NCBI GenBank assembly: GCA_964036665.1
Contig: OZ038530.1
Span: 14,665,001-14,729,000 of the forward strand
Direction: 5' to 3'
DNA from: Gordius sp. MW1
Taxonomy: Eukaryota; Nematomorpha; Gordioida; Gordea; Gordiidae
DNA length: 64,000 bases
Below the pieces are notes generated by a model that searched no databases, had not been told where the DNA came from, and was given only the letters and a program-made list of their open reading frames with translations. Each line of letters opens with the position of its first letter. Position 1 is the first letter of the stretch. Both the position numbers and the translations under genes were made by a program. Below are positions 11,539-31,142 of this stretch, piece by piece.

Positions 11539-14500
11539 ATGTCAGCTGCTACTCGAAATTTAAAAAATATCGCGAGAAAGTTTTATGATGTCATAGTTAT
11601 TGGAGGGGGACATGCCGGTTGTGAAGCAGCAGCTGGGGCAGCTCGAATGGGTGCGGATACACTTTTGGTTACTCATAAATTTGATACCATAGGTGAGCGT
11701 TGATTATAATCTTTCTTTATTAAAGGTATTTAGGAGAAATGTCGTGCAACCCATCTTTTGGTGGTATCGGTAAAGGTCATCTTATGCGTGAAATAGATTC
11801 TTTAGATGGACTTTGTTCTCGCATATGTGATAAAGCGGCTGTGCAATATAAAGTCCTAAATACTAATAAAGGGCCCGCTGTTTGGGTAAATTAAATTATT
11901 TTTTGCTATAATAAGCTTATAGGGCTTAAGAGCTCAAATTGATAGGCAATTATATAAGAGATACATGCAGGAAGCTATAAGCAATTATCCCAATTTGCAC
12001 ATTTTAGAAGGTGCAGTGGATGATTTGATAATAGAAAATTGTAGTAACAGTTTGTGTTGTACTGGGATTAAGCTTTCTAACTTAAATGAAATAAAATGCA
12101 GATCTGCAATAATAACCACAGGTCAGCTACTATATTTAGAATAATTTAGTTGATAAAACATAAATTAAACATTGATTTAATATATTTTTGTTTATGTAGG
12201 CACATTTCTCAAAGCTCAAATAAATATAGGTCTTCATACTTACCCAGCTGGTAGAATAGGTGATAGCTCTGCTATACCTCTATCAGAAACCTTATACAAA
12301 CTTCAGTTTAAATTGGGTCGCCTTAAAACTGGTACTCCACCTAGGCTATTGAAACAATCTATTAACTACAATCATCCTAACCTTAAAAAAGAATTGGGTG
12401 ATAAAATCCCTAATCCTTTTTCTTACCTGAATAATGTCGTATCTGTTGAGGTGATAATTTATGTTTATTATATATAATATTTTCTAAACAACCCATTTTA
12501 AAGAAACCCTGCAAATTTTATGAAAAATATACTTGTAAATTTTAAGTTTATTCACATAAAATATTTTTATTGTAATTTTTTGTTAACTAATAGCCCACAA
12601 AACAAATACCTTGTTACTTAACTGCAACAAATGCTAAAGTTCATGAGATTATAGCTAAAAATATGCACCTTAATCGCCATGTTAAAGAAGAAACTTCAGG
12701 GCCACGGTAATAAATATACTGGTCATTAAATATTAATGTACATGTTATATTTGAAAATAAGCACTCGATTTTGAATAGGCATTAAATTATAAATTCTTTT
12801 CAAGATTACATCAATTCCGAAATATCTATGCTGATTTATTGCAGAATTTATTATATATAATTCTTATATAAAGGTACTGCCCTTCAATCGAGTCAAAAGT
12901 ACTTCGTTTTAAAACGGATTCCCATAATATATGGCTCGAACCTGAGGGTTTCGACAGTCCTCTCATATATCCTCAAGGTTCTGACCCTTACATTATATAT
13001 TTTGGATATTTTATAAATTTTTAAGATTTTTAGTGTGGGAATTTGAGGCTACTTGGCAACGATATTGGCTTTTTGCTTTAGTAATATAATAATAATTTGA
13101 GGGTAAAGTTTTGTGCAAATTTTAATAGATACCTAAAACAATCCAAAGAGTACACTTTTATTTTCTCAAAAGTTAAGCATGAGGCAGCAACTAATCCTTT
13201 TATGAATGCTATTTAAACGGGTTGAGCTTACCGACACCAAAGGTTGGCTAATAGCTTCTTTGATTGGAATGTCGAGAATTTAAATTATCATGTAGCAACT
13301 TTGTAACATTCCGGTCTTAAATCGTACAATTTATTAGTTTACAACTATGAGAGCTATTCATTGATATTTACAGCTTTCCATTAATTGTAATGTTTTTCTG
13401 ATATTTAGCTTTGCAAATAATTGATATTATACAAAAAGTTAATTTAAAGTCTCAAGCGCTGCTACGCTTCAATTATAACCCGAAAGGCTGGCTTTAAAAC
13501 TATGTCGTTTGTTTGTTCATCAGGTTTTGCATTTTTTATTTATAAAATCGAAAGATACCATGTTTTGTAGTTCTGTATTTAGATAGTTTTCTTTTCAAAA
13601 ATAATATAGTCTTATCAATAAATACGGTCGTTACCGAATTCATAACGCTACCTTTTAGGTATGTCTTGCACATTGCCACCCGACTTGCAGGAGCAGGCGT
13701 TCAGAGCTATAGACGGACTCGAGAATGTTGTCATAACTCGACCCGGTTACGGGGTCGAATATGATTACGTTGACCCGACTCAGCTGAACCCCAGCCTGGA
13801 AACTAAAAAAATTCGAGGCCTATTCATGGCCGGGCAAATAAACGGCACCACGGGTTACGAAGAAGCGGCTGCACAAGTTATTACGCCTAATAAATAACAT
13901 ATTCAAGCGCATGGGCGTAGCCAGGGGAAGACAAGGAGGGCGACTACCCCCTCTATATCCAGAAATTCTTGAAAATTTAATATAATTACGGCTTAAATTT
14001 GAAAAAATTATTATTTTCCCCCTCCCAAAAGCATTATTGCCTCCCCCCTCTAGTTTCAATCTAGGCCCATGTTCAAGCACTTTATAATGTTTGCTTGTTA
14101 ACTATATATCAATATAATTTATTAAAAGAACTTAGTTTTAAAAAGGAGAAAAAGCTAATGCTATTTATTACAATTCCTATTATAGTCTACTGAACCAAAA
14201 TGAGCAATCCTGATGCTTGTATCAGAATTGGTTTTTTATTATAGCGAAAATCCCCTATATACTTTATAACGCGTAGCCTTGCTATTAATCACTGCATATT
14301 ATCAGCTTCAACCAACACAATTAATATTTTTGTTCAACTAACTTTAAAATACCGATCAAAATTGATATTAAAATTTTTTATGGACGCATCGGATATGGCT
14401 TTTATTTAATAACAATACATGTTATACTTAATTGATTCGACTTTAAACAAGGTCGATGAGGTAATTTAAAACCGATTTATCCGCACTGGCTGATTAAAGA

Positions 14501-17500
14501 ATTTGTTAATTTACAATTTTATTTTTCTCAGTAACGTTTTGTTTCAGGCAATTATTGCTGGGCCCGTTTATAGTAAATACGATTTAAACCTAATTTGAAC
14601 GGGTAAATTTTGATACAGCCCAAATTAGTTTCAAATATCACAGTCTGTCCCCTTAAAATTTGTTTTTTCCGAACAAAATCAGTAAATACGACACATTCCG
14701 TTTACATTTTATAAAGTAATTAATATTAACTTTACCATTCTTAAAACAGCTCAACCGTAATTACGGACTTAAAAAACATACAATAAAAAATCTGAAATTG
14801 CCTGGCTTGATATTATATTCGTTTAATATACGAGTGTTTTATGGGCATGGACTTAATACACTTAATTGTGTTATGATCTAATCGACTAAAAATACATTTA
14901 AGTTTTCACTAAATTTACACTTTTAAAAACAACGTCAAATGGCTTATCTATTTAAAATGAAATTATAGAGGTGAATTCACTGTCTGTTTCGGGTCCTTTT
15001 AACGATATTTTACTACATGTTTAACGCCGTTATATTCACAATAATAATTTTCGATATACAATTATTCTATCGATTGAAAAGGGAATTTTAGCGGGTATCA
15101 ACGCAGCCATCCGTAGTAAAGATATGCCTACAGAACAAACCAGCGGAGAAGAATCGCAATTCTTAAATATAAGCCGATCCGAAGGCTACATAGGCGTTTT
15201 GGTGGATGATTTAACAACGCTCGGTACTAACGAGCCCTACCGAATGTTTACGACTCGCGCAGAGTTTCGCCTGCACTTGAGACCTGATAATGCCGACCTC
15301 AGACTTACCCAAAAAGGTAGGAGTTTTAGGTGGCTAAAGCTATATATAATTTTTCTAAAACGTTAAATTTATTAGTGGTGTTGTCGGATTTATAATATAA
15401 ATTTCAATATTTCTGACCAGATGGGCCTTTCAATAAGGACAATATAAAATGAGAAATAATAATAGCTATAATAAATTAAATGTGTTAAGGGGTGAACCGA
15501 CAGAGATATAAATGCGATGGCCTTTGTGGTTCGAAATAATGAAATCCTCAACGAAATTACTAAATGAATGCCAATTTTATACACAATTGCTTATCTCGAT
15601 ATATAATATGTTACATGGTGATTTTGTTAATTCAGCTTAGTTTGATTGTACATAGCTAAAATGTTTTATTTTATCTAAGAGGACTTTTATTCGATTAATT
15701 TAATCCCGAATTTTAATTCTGCTATTTAGACTGTCGAGCACCCGCCTAAATAGGCCACTTTTATAAATGAGGTTTTGGCTAACAAATTTTGATTAACATG
15801 ATAAATAAATTAGGCATTATGTTTTGAGGTGATATAAGTTCAAGCTTACTGATATCTAGTTCTAGGTTGTCAACCAATTAATAGCCTCTATTCTCACAGG
15901 CTCATTCATCCCATTAATACGATGAGAATTTTTATATTATTGGCAATAGTTGCCTTGGGCAAATCATATTATATGTGAGGAGGGCCGGCAGGATATTTTT
16001 TACAGGTTGATAGTGTTCAGAAAGAGGTAATATTTCAGAAGTTTTGGTATAAGGATAATTTTAACATTTCTAAGGGGGTTGTTATAGGTTTTTAAATTTT
16101 GCGATATGAATGCGAATCGTCATAGTTTATAGGCGAAACTCTGGCTTCAACAACTAATTGTAGAGTTATTTAACGTTAAAACTTATGAGCTATCTTAAAA
16201 CTCGAGACACTAGAATCATGTAGGCTTAAACAACCAAGCAATTGTTTGTGATTTGAGTGGATTTATTGATAATCCCAAACAATTTTCTATTCCTTTTAAA
16301 AAATTATTTAAGGCTTGCGTAAAGAAATTGTAAAAGAAAATATATTTATGAGTGATTCAATAATTAACATGTTAACCTCTGCCTTTTATTAAATAACCGC
16401 AATGTTAGGTTGACACAAAACCGTATGAGATGGAACAAAATAACCTATTTCAACAAAAATGCGTTTTCATTTAGGAAAAATAAGCCAAAATTGGTCATTT
16501 TTAATAAATTCACGGCCTTCAGAACCGCTTAACCTTGTCATCTTGTATAGCTTGACCATTGTAAATATAATAATAAAAATCAATTGCAATATCGGCATGT
16601 TTTCCAAATATTTATAATTCTTAACTTTCTTTATTTATCACTTTCAATTCACAAAATGTGTTTTTCTAAATAATAAATGATTAGTATATAGACATAAAGG
16701 CTATTGTATCATATTTTATGAATATGCAAGGTTTCGATGTGGGATGTGTTGGGGAAGAACGAATGGATAAATACATTTGGACGCGGGACACGTTAAACAA
16801 GGCGCGAGACTTGTTGAGCAATCACAAGATATCCAACGTCGACACCTATCGCGTATTAAACCACACCAAACAATGCAAACCGAGCGCCAAGTTAAAAACG
16901 TATGCCAACGACCCACTATTTAGATCATTTGCTTCGAAATTGGATTAAAACATTTATTTCAAATACAAATATGCAACACTCCTTGCTATACAAACTTTGC
17001 ATTTTAAAAATTGTGAAAAATTCGTTATGTCAAACATAGCGATGCCGTATAAAAAAACATCGCCTACTGTTTTAAAGTCCGAACATTAGGTGTCAACAGT
17101 GGTGTTGTAAAAATGGCTGGATTTTGTTTGGTCGCCCTTTGGTTTTGAGGCGACGAAACGAATCGGGGTCAAAATAGCAGAAAAAAACAGCAGAATTGGT
17201 CAGAACTGGTCAGAACAAGATTTTAGATAATCAATATATTAGAATTAAATCTCAAATGGGGAGGGAATTTGATGTGCAGCTAATCCTAACCCTGACCCTA
17301 ACCTAAAACGCTGGCCTAAAACACTAACCCAAACCTTAACCCTCCTGACCAATCTTGATCTGACCAGTTCTGACCAATTCTGCTGTTTTTTATTCTGCTA
17401 TTTTGACCCGGTCCCGACGAAACATTAATAGACCAAGGTTTGACCAAAAAACCTTCGGTCTATTTATATGACTAAGAAAAACAGACCAAAATATCTTTAG

Positions 17501-18422
17501 TTTGTAGCACGTTACTTAACAGCTCTGATAAAATGGAAAATTCAATCTAGAAAGCTTATCAGATTTATCACGTAAAAGCAGTATTTTTGTGTATCCTTAT
17601 CTGATTGGCCTGCTAGAATAATAGAATTGTAATCGGAAATAACCCGATCATGCCTCATATGTTATTTAGCGCCATGGATTTACTGCAATTTCCACATATA
17701 ACGTTACACAGCCTTAATACAATTTTTCCAAACCACGGCTATGAAACGTTTTTGGAAAATCAAGATCATCAGTTGGATAACATAAATAACATTAGCCAAA
17801 GACTTAAAATCGAAGGTATTCGTTTCAAAAAATTTTTTGTAATTTAACTCATTTATCTTTAGTTTGGTCTGTTGGTTTCATTTTAAGATTTTATCAACCG
17901 CTAAGGTTTTGCATATTTTAAATAAAATAATCATAATTATTATTAGCGCTTTACAGCAAATATTTAGCCGAAGATTTTGCGACGATAGAGGCCTTGAGGA
18001 AAGATGAAGAATGCAAACTTGCCCAAGATTTAGATTATACCAAGTAAACTTTGCTTCAATGTACGATAACTTTTGCAAAGAGTTAAAGTTAAAAATTGTG
18101 TACCTAATGACTTCTTATTACTTCTCGATGTCTTAAAAATAACAATTTGATCGACTATTAAATTTTGGGCACCCTAGATATTACATTGAAAATTAAAATA
18201 ATTAAACTTTGCTACATTATAATACACCACAACTTTCATCAATTTTAATTGAATAGTCCGTCTCTAAATTTATCGAACGAATTGAAGGAAAAATTATCAA
18301 ACCTCAGGCCTTCCAATATAGCTGCTGCTAGTAGGATACCGGGCATTACACCAGATGCTTTGATAAGACTTTTGCGATTTGTAAAAAGAAATCCCTCTCC
18401 CATATCACACGTACTTGTCTGA
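11539..18422 (+). CDS. MTO1: MTO1, mitochondrial tRNA U34 modification enzyme (GidA/MnmG family), 12 exons, complete
   Basis: FAD-dependent enzyme that, with the GTPase GTPBP3/MnmE, installs the carboxymethylaminomethyl-type group on wobble U34 of mitochondrial tRNAs. Exons: 11539-11692, 11734-11885, 11923-12121, 12200-12450, 12594-12706, 12874-12977, 13659-13876, 15082-15316, 16731-16899, 17670-17815, 17947-18043, 18257-18422. The phases join cleanly to 2004 nt, giving 667 aa, the usual family length. Seen: FAD dinucleotide fold [12 protein letters not shown] at residues 20-31; [12 protein letters not shown]; family signature 1 [15 protein letters not shown]; signature 2 [17 protein letters not shown], split by intron 7; C-terminal [15 protein letters not shown]. 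The first Met leaves a short Arg/Lys-bearing leader that fits mitochondrial import. Exons 6-10 are more GC-rich than exons 1-5. Introns 7 and 9 carry MITEs. A transposon ends 46 bp upstream of the ATG. Some donors (GTTCTG after exon 6, GTTATT after exon 7) are weak matches, so those two boundaries rest mainly on homology and phase. Confidence 0.96.
13910..14071. mobile_element. CATGGGCGTAGCC MITE in MTO1 intron 7
   Basis: Starts CATGGGCGTAGCCAGG and ends CTAGGCCCATG. Flanks TTCAAGCG and TTCAAGCA give an 8-bp target duplication with one mismatch. It begins 33 nt after the exon 7 donor. Confidence 0.85.
17104..17512. mobile_element. GTTGTAAAAACAGCTGGG MITE copy split by a nested element (MTO1 intron 9)
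   Basis: Begins GTTGTAAAAATGGCTGG and resumes after the nested element at 17160-17415 with GACCAAGGTTTGACC and ACTAAGAAAAACAGACC. The right terminus is eroded. Relatives lie at 40341-40503, 51777-51975 and 52615-52817. Confidence 0.6.
17160..17415. mobile_element. Nested MITE with GGGTCAAAATAGCAG termini
   Basis: Inverted ends (GGGTCAAAATAGCAG, then about 30 further pairing bases) extend roughly 45 bp at each side. A perfect 8-bp target duplication GACGAAAC lies at 17152-17159 and 17416-17423. The interior holds degenerate telomere-like CTAACCCTGACCCTAACC. It sits inside another MITE, which dates it as the younger of the two. Confidence 0.82.
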
Positions 18423-18770
18423 ATTCATACAAAACATTTGCCATTGGTTTTAAATAAAAGTTTAGCCTTTTCTTCACTACATTTAATAAAATTTTAAAAG
18501 TTAAGCAGTCAAATATTTTGTAATAATTAGGCTTATTGATTTTTTATATTATTGCCTAATTTCTAGGTATTTTAACAATTCAATTTTTGACATAAAGTAT
18601 TCTCAAATAGAAAAAATATAATCATTTAGAAATGTAACAACTATAACACTTATTTTGATTCGATCAAATTTAGGTGGTAGAAAAAAAATTGTTTAACATT
18701 AGAAAATGTACAAATCAGTGGCGTAGCTAGCCTTTTTGCCTTGGGGGGGGGGGGGCTGAGCTGGTAAAAC

Positions 18771-18919
18771 CATGGGCGTAGGTAGGGGGGGGGGGTCAAA
18801 AGAGGTTTTTACTACAAAAACCTTTAAAAAATATTTGTTTTGCCCCCCCCCCCCCCTAATTAAACTTAAAACATTTTCGCCCTCCCCCCCCCCTAATCCA
18901 AAATTTGGATACGCCCATG
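18771..18919. mobile_element. CATGGGCGTAGCC MITE downstream of MTO1
   Basis: Ends CATGGGCGTAGG and ATACGCCCATG; flanks GGTAAAAC and GGTCAAAC match at 7 of 8 bases. The interior has long G and C runs. Another left-end fragment of the family sits at 18717-18757. Confidence 0.85.
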
Positions 18920-19444
18920 GGTCAAACGTGAAAATTTTTTCCCTCATAAACGTTAGACAAACTTAAAATTCCGCTATTACTTTGTGTATTTTTTCGATTA
19001 ACATCACGTATGATTAAAAAAAATTATAAATAAAACAAAGTAATGTAGTTTATAGAAAATTTCACATGGTTTTGAATTGTAAGAGCACAGAGTGGAACGG
19101 GGATATTGACAAGAAATCTTTGACATTTTAAAAAATAATACTAATAGTAAAAAAACTATACAAGCTTTTATAAAAATGTGGCCATATATAAAACAAATTT
19201 TAATTTTACATATGCAATATTGGCAGCAATTTCAGGCAGCATTTATATCAGGAAAACAATGAGAACATTTAAAAGCCTTTTTTGAGGGTAGATCCTCAAA
19301 AAGCGAAATTATAACATAAATATAAAAAAAATTAATTATGAAATTAATTCGTTCGAGAATGAGTATTTAGAAGTTATTGCCGCTGATGATATTATAGATA
19401 TATTTGCACACCCCCCCCCCCTTACACCACCTAAAAGTTAAAAT

Positions 19445-19627
19445 GAACTAATAAATTTAACGGCTAAATTAAATGAATCAAAATTTTATTTCATAATTTT
19501 AGATGAAATTAGAGATGTGAGATGCACAGAACAACTTGGCGTCTGTGTACATTTTGTTAAAATCCAATTACACACCGAAAGGAATTTTTATCCCTTGAAA
19601 GTTTTGATGCGTAACAATTGTCTATAA
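19445..19627 (+). pseudogene. hAT-like transposase fragment (DUF4371/ZMYM-type region)
   Basis: A 60-codon open stretch contains FIILDEIRDVRCTEQLG, matching the D-E-T-D-V..EQL motif of DUF4371-containing hAT-like transposases, although DETTDV has become DEIRDV. No continuous frame extends to either side, so it is a broken remnant. Confidence 0.6.
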
Positions 19628-19824
19628 AATTTTGGCTTTATATGTGCATGTGGTAAAAATGTGCAAATGGCCAATTAAATTGAATCCAGGATGTAATTTT
19701 CGTAAATTTAATATTATTTTTAAATATTTTGTAAGTGTTAAAAAGTTTAAAACAAGTTTAAAAGCCTTGATAATTTTTCATTAAATATTAAAATTAATCT
19801 TATAATAGTAGTTCATTACGCCTT

Positions 19825-19995
19825 TTACTCGATGTTGCAAACGAATCTATTATCCAGGGGAATAACATTTATAAAGTCATGTTCTAAGCTCTATAAAGCT
19901 AAGGAAGATAACCTATCTTGTCCAATTGTGGAACGAAGATAAGTTTTAATCCGTTTTAGCAGTGAGAACGATTTTTCGGGTGAACATGTTATTGG
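19825..19995 (-). pseudogene. hAT transposase C-terminal dimerisation remnant
   Basis: The minus strand reads CSPEKSFSLLKRIKTYLRST and then GQDRLSSLAL, the conserved ERSFSxLxRIKTxLRSTMxQxRLxxLAL motif of hAT transposases, followed by an in-frame TAG. It is opposite in strand to the fragment at 19445-19627, so at least two insertions or an inversion are involved. Confidence 0.65.
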
Positions 19996-20278
19996 GATAG
20001 TTAAATTATTTTAATCAAAATAATAAAATTTGGAAACACTGTTGAGGGCAAAATTTTAATATGTGAAAAAATATTATTGCATTTTATTTTATTCGAAGGT
20101 AAAGAATTATAATATATTACATAATTTTTTGCCATTATTATATCGGCATCTTGCGTATTAATTCATAATGGTTAATTACTTCTGATAAAGAGATTTATCG
20201 CAAAAAAGGGGATGAAGGGTTTAAACCTTCTAAGGACTTATATAAATTACAATTAATTTCCGAAAAACTTATGTTAGA

Positions 20279-20566
20279 TTATGCTTTTATTCTATCGATG
20301 ATAGGATAATATAAATCAATTAATGAATTGGTAGATTCGAAAGAGTAAAAAGTGTAATTTTTTTTAATACGTTTAGAAGGTAATAAATCAAAAATTAAAA
20401 CTAAATCTTTCACCTTATTATTAAGAATTTGATAGTGATCCTCATTTCTAATATCAATTAAGGTTAATATTGGGCTACCGTGGAAATTGCATTTATTAAA
20501 CAAATATTTGGGCTTTGAACTTGTTCTCAACTTTTTGAACAATTTCAAAAATATAATAATCTTCAC
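20279..20566 (-). CDS. Unrecognised 95-codon open frame among transposon debris
   Basis: An ATG-to-stop frame with runs such as HGSPILTLIDIRNEDHYQIL and DLVLIFDLLP. It lies between the hAT dimerisation remnant and the GGACT-like gene, on the same strand as both. It may be the middle of the decayed transposase, but I do not recognise the family. Confidence 0.25.
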   Translation of the reverse strand: MKIIIFLKLFKKLRTSSKPKYLFNKCNFHGSPILTLIDIRNEDHYQILNNKVKDLVLIFDLLPSKRIKKNYTFYSFESTNSLIDLYYPIIDRIKA

Positions 20567-20783
20567 ATTGTTCCTTAATTAAGATAAAATAAAATGGCTT
20601 AAGGGGCCCAAGATTCTTCCCTTGGCGGGGGGGGGGGCCATGGAGCCAGGTTTTTGCTCTTGGGGGGGAGGGGGGGGCACGGGCCCACACAGCCCCCACC
20701 TAGCTACCCCACTGCTACAAATATAAGTTATAATTAATTAAACTATTCTTCTCTCAGGTATTCACATAAATGACATATAGCAT

Positions 20784-21290
20784 TCAATGTGGAATGTATT
20801 TTTTATCACAACTATTTGAATAATTTGAAATAAAATTATTCTCCTTTAAAAGCAAATCATCAAATATTGTCTTAGTGTAAGTCCAACAATCAATTTCTTC
20901 AACTTGAATATCCAACAAGGCTTTAATCTTAAAATTGCTTAAATAATATATTTTGTGTACTTTAATAGATATTCTTTCATAATGATCAGGAATACCTTCA
21001 AATTTATCTAGATATGTCATCATATCCAAATTAATCCTATAAATTTCCCCTTCAATTACCTTCAGAATATTATATTATATATACAAATTAAATACATTTC
21101 CAACTCCAGGCTTATTTATAAGATAAGGAATGTTATAAATAGTAGAAATTATCAAAGGGTAGTGTTGACATGATTGTCCCTTTGAATAAAATTTTGCTTT
21201 GCCAATTTTTTCATTTAATAAAATATGATGATTAGGTTGCCTTGTTTTTAAAGTCCCATAAACAAAAATAAATTCGAAAATTTCTTTCAT
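20784..21290 (-). CDS. GGACT: Gamma-glutamylamine cyclotransferase-like protein (GGACT/AIG2 fold), two exons
   Basis: Two exons, 21290-21096 and 21059-20784, give 156 aa, very close to the usual GGACT length. Family members release 5-oxoproline from gamma-glutamyl-amine compounds. Seen: IFVYGTLKTRQPNHH (substrate-binding YGTL loop), YPLI, IPYLINKPGVGN, GEIYRI, YLDKFEGIPDHYER (the FEG acid is the likely catalytic one) and CWTY near the end. The start at 21290 is preferred because it puts FVYGTL near the N-terminus; an in-frame Met at 21323 would add 11 residues. The intron is only 36 nt, a multiple of three, and holds an in-frame TAA, so it must be removed. Similar 37-41 nt introns in MTO1 and SLC25A3 support it. 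It sits amid transposon debris, and a DNA-transposon terminus lies about 70 bp upstream, so expression is not assured. Confidence 0.78.
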
Positions 21291-21360
21291 TACTGATATC
21301 ACATGTTTTATGGAATTGGTCAATTGAGCAAATTTCTAAAAGACAGTTTACACAGACATG

Positions 21361-21376
21361 GTTTTATTAGTCTATG
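21361..21376. repeat. Isolated terminus of the CATAGACTAAT transposon family
   Basis: The 16 bases GTTTTATTAGTCTATG match the outer end of the 1,635-bp transposon exactly. No partner end was seen nearby, so this is a remnant. It lies about 70 bp upstream of the GGACT-like start codon. Confidence 0.55.
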
Positions 21377-22073
21377 GTTTTACATGTAAACCTTTCTGCT
21401 AATAGCGCAGATGTAATATATGGAAAATAAACATTCAGACTTTTTACAAATTTTGAATAATATATAATATGGTTCATAAACTTACCAAAACTAATCTAAT
21501 ATAAAATCATTAAAATGGTTTCGAAATTGGCCATAAATCCGTAATCGTTTGGAATAGTATTTGGCAACAAAATTTTCACTGCTGGCATGCGATTTATTAA
21601 TTTCATATAAAAAATGTTAAGCTTTTTCTATAAATGTTGATATTTATTGTTTTTTATTTTTTTGTTTATAAAAATTGCATTTAATATTTTTTGTATGTAT
21701 TGATATAAAATCTTATTTTAAGTTTACTATAAACTGTGTTAACGGGCTGTACATTAAAATTAGGGCGAAGCGGAAACGAGTAAAGTGAAAAACAACGCGT
21801 TTCTTAGTTCATTTTTGAGAACCCCAAACAACAAAAGAGCGACATTTTGTCTAATCTAGCTGTACACTTTTATTATTAAGGTTAATATTCATACGTCAGT
21901 AGGGCGTGTAACATTTCAAATTTAACTACAAATTTTTAAAATTTATAATTAATTAAAGTTGGGGCTGGTTTCAAATAAATGATCCACAATGTATTCGTAT
22001 CGGATGTTATATGATAAAATGTAAATAAAATATGAATACTTCTTCAATATATGCCATTACTTTGCATTATTTT

Positions 22074-29394
<7,321 letters not shown>

Positions 29395-30194
29395 CAGTTA
29401 ACCATGTGACATATCGGGGAATCTAGCTCCTGGCAAGGGCAGAAAATTACTAATTTTTCTATAAAGGAAAGGCCGAGGCTTTTATAAGACGGGTTCGCAA
29501 TTGAGGTTGTGGGTAAAGGAATGGTTATAATGAAAAATTATAAACTTATAAGTTGTAGCATTCACGAGTCGTTGACTGAGCTTTTATTGAGGAATATATT
29601 GAAGCATAAAGGAATTGAAATGGAATGTGTGCCCATCTTAAGTGGTGACAAATCGAAAATATGGACTATCGCTGAAATTAGCTGCGAAAAATAAAGATTT
29701 ATTTGCCAAAAGGCAATGTCAGCAAGGATTAACCCCTTTTATACATATCAATCTTTCTATATATAGATTAATTCCCTTTTCTCTTTAATCAATATATAAA
29801 CGTAAATACGGAAGATGTTATCAAGATCGGATTCGTTGAATATCAAAATGTGCAATATTAATTTGGTGGAAAGATAGAATAAACATTTGAGGGACCAAGG
29901 GGTGTGTTTGTACGGGGGGATACAAAAAAAAATAAATTGTGGGAAAAATCAATAAATAAATTTACCGATACATAGGGACACTCGCCACACCTAAAACCTG
30001 CCTATTCCCCCGATTATAACCTCTCGTTCTGTCCAAATGATAAAAGATTATTTGAGGATTATTTTTTATCTTTTCACAATATACACTTCCTTCGCACAAT
30101 CTAGGTATCAAATTGAGATGTATTATCAGCACAATTATATTAAATTAAATGATGTTAGATCTAACGTTATTTTGCTAGCAGAAGATTTATATTT

Positions 30195-30320
30195 GCATGG
30201 GGTAGGGGAGGCAGAGAGAGGCGGCTGCCCCCATCCCAATTTAATATAAATAACACTAAAATTTGTTAAAATTATAATTTTGCCCGTCCCTAAATCATTA
30301 TTGCCCCCGCGCTGGTTAAT
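30195..30320. repeat. Fragments of the CATGGGCGTAGCC MITE family
   Basis: GGCGGCTGCCCCC, then TTAAAATTATAATTTTGCCCG and TAAATCATTATTGCCCCC, match the interior of the family; the ends are lost. Similar fragments occur at about 450-500, 4140-4215, 20600-20710, 38215-38300, 44465-44510, 48855-48905 and 57445-57495. Confidence 0.5.
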
Positions 30321-31009
30321 TATCGTAAAACAGATTTTAATCTAAAAATAAAAATCGATTATAGCTTAGTATTGTCACAAAGTTTGTCGACATCAATTAA
30401 TTTTGTAAATCAACAAATATGTAGTTGTTAAGGGATACTAATTATATTCTGTCCAATAAATTATTGATTTTTATGTCCGAGAAATTCTGCTTGAGAAAGG
30501 AAAGAGACTGAGGGTGAGATGTGGTTAAAAGACGGGATTGCTCGAATAGACGGACTTTTGGTGAGCTTATGCAATCTCTTTCTAAATTAATATGTTAACG
30601 CACGCTGGTGATGTATCTAGCGGGAAATGAAAAAAAAATTTATGCTTGCAAAATAAATCAATAATCGACTTTAATTATAAATGGGCTTTGCATTTCGCCT
30701 GTGATCAATATTTTAATTTCCAGTAATAAATATAGAAACTTTAAACATGCCCATTTTATTATCATCTATTACTGTCAAGTTTAACATTGCTTCCGAATCA
30801 AGAGAAACTTTAAAAAGTCCAAACTCAAAATTTTAAACTTTAATACGAAGGAAATTGCAAGATACAACCCTTTTCATATGTACCGATCACTGCCCTAAAA
30901 TCACATTTTTTATTTATACTAAATTTTAATATATGAAATTTAAGCTTATATAATATTTGTTCAAATAAAGTTTTTTTGTTTTAAAGAAATTCGTGGAAAG
31001 ACAGTTGTA

Positions 31010-31142
31010 CATGGACGCATCTAGGTTTGGGGGGGGGGGCGAAATGTTTAAAAGTTTAATTAGGGGGGGGGGCAAAACATAAATTTTTAAGGGTTTTTGC
31101 ATTGGAAATTTTTTTTTGTCATTTCCCCTGGCTACGCCCATG
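31010..31142. mobile_element. CATGGGCGTAGCC MITE, diverged at one end
   Basis: Starts CATGGACGCATCTAGG and ends CCTGGCTACGCCCATG. The 8-bp flanks match at 5 of 8 bases only. Confidence 0.65.

Noticed and set aside
18763..18927. Poly-G/poly-C runs as assembly errors
   Set aside because: They occur in the same place in many copies of one MITE family with intact target duplications, so they are real element content, though exact run lengths may be unreliable.
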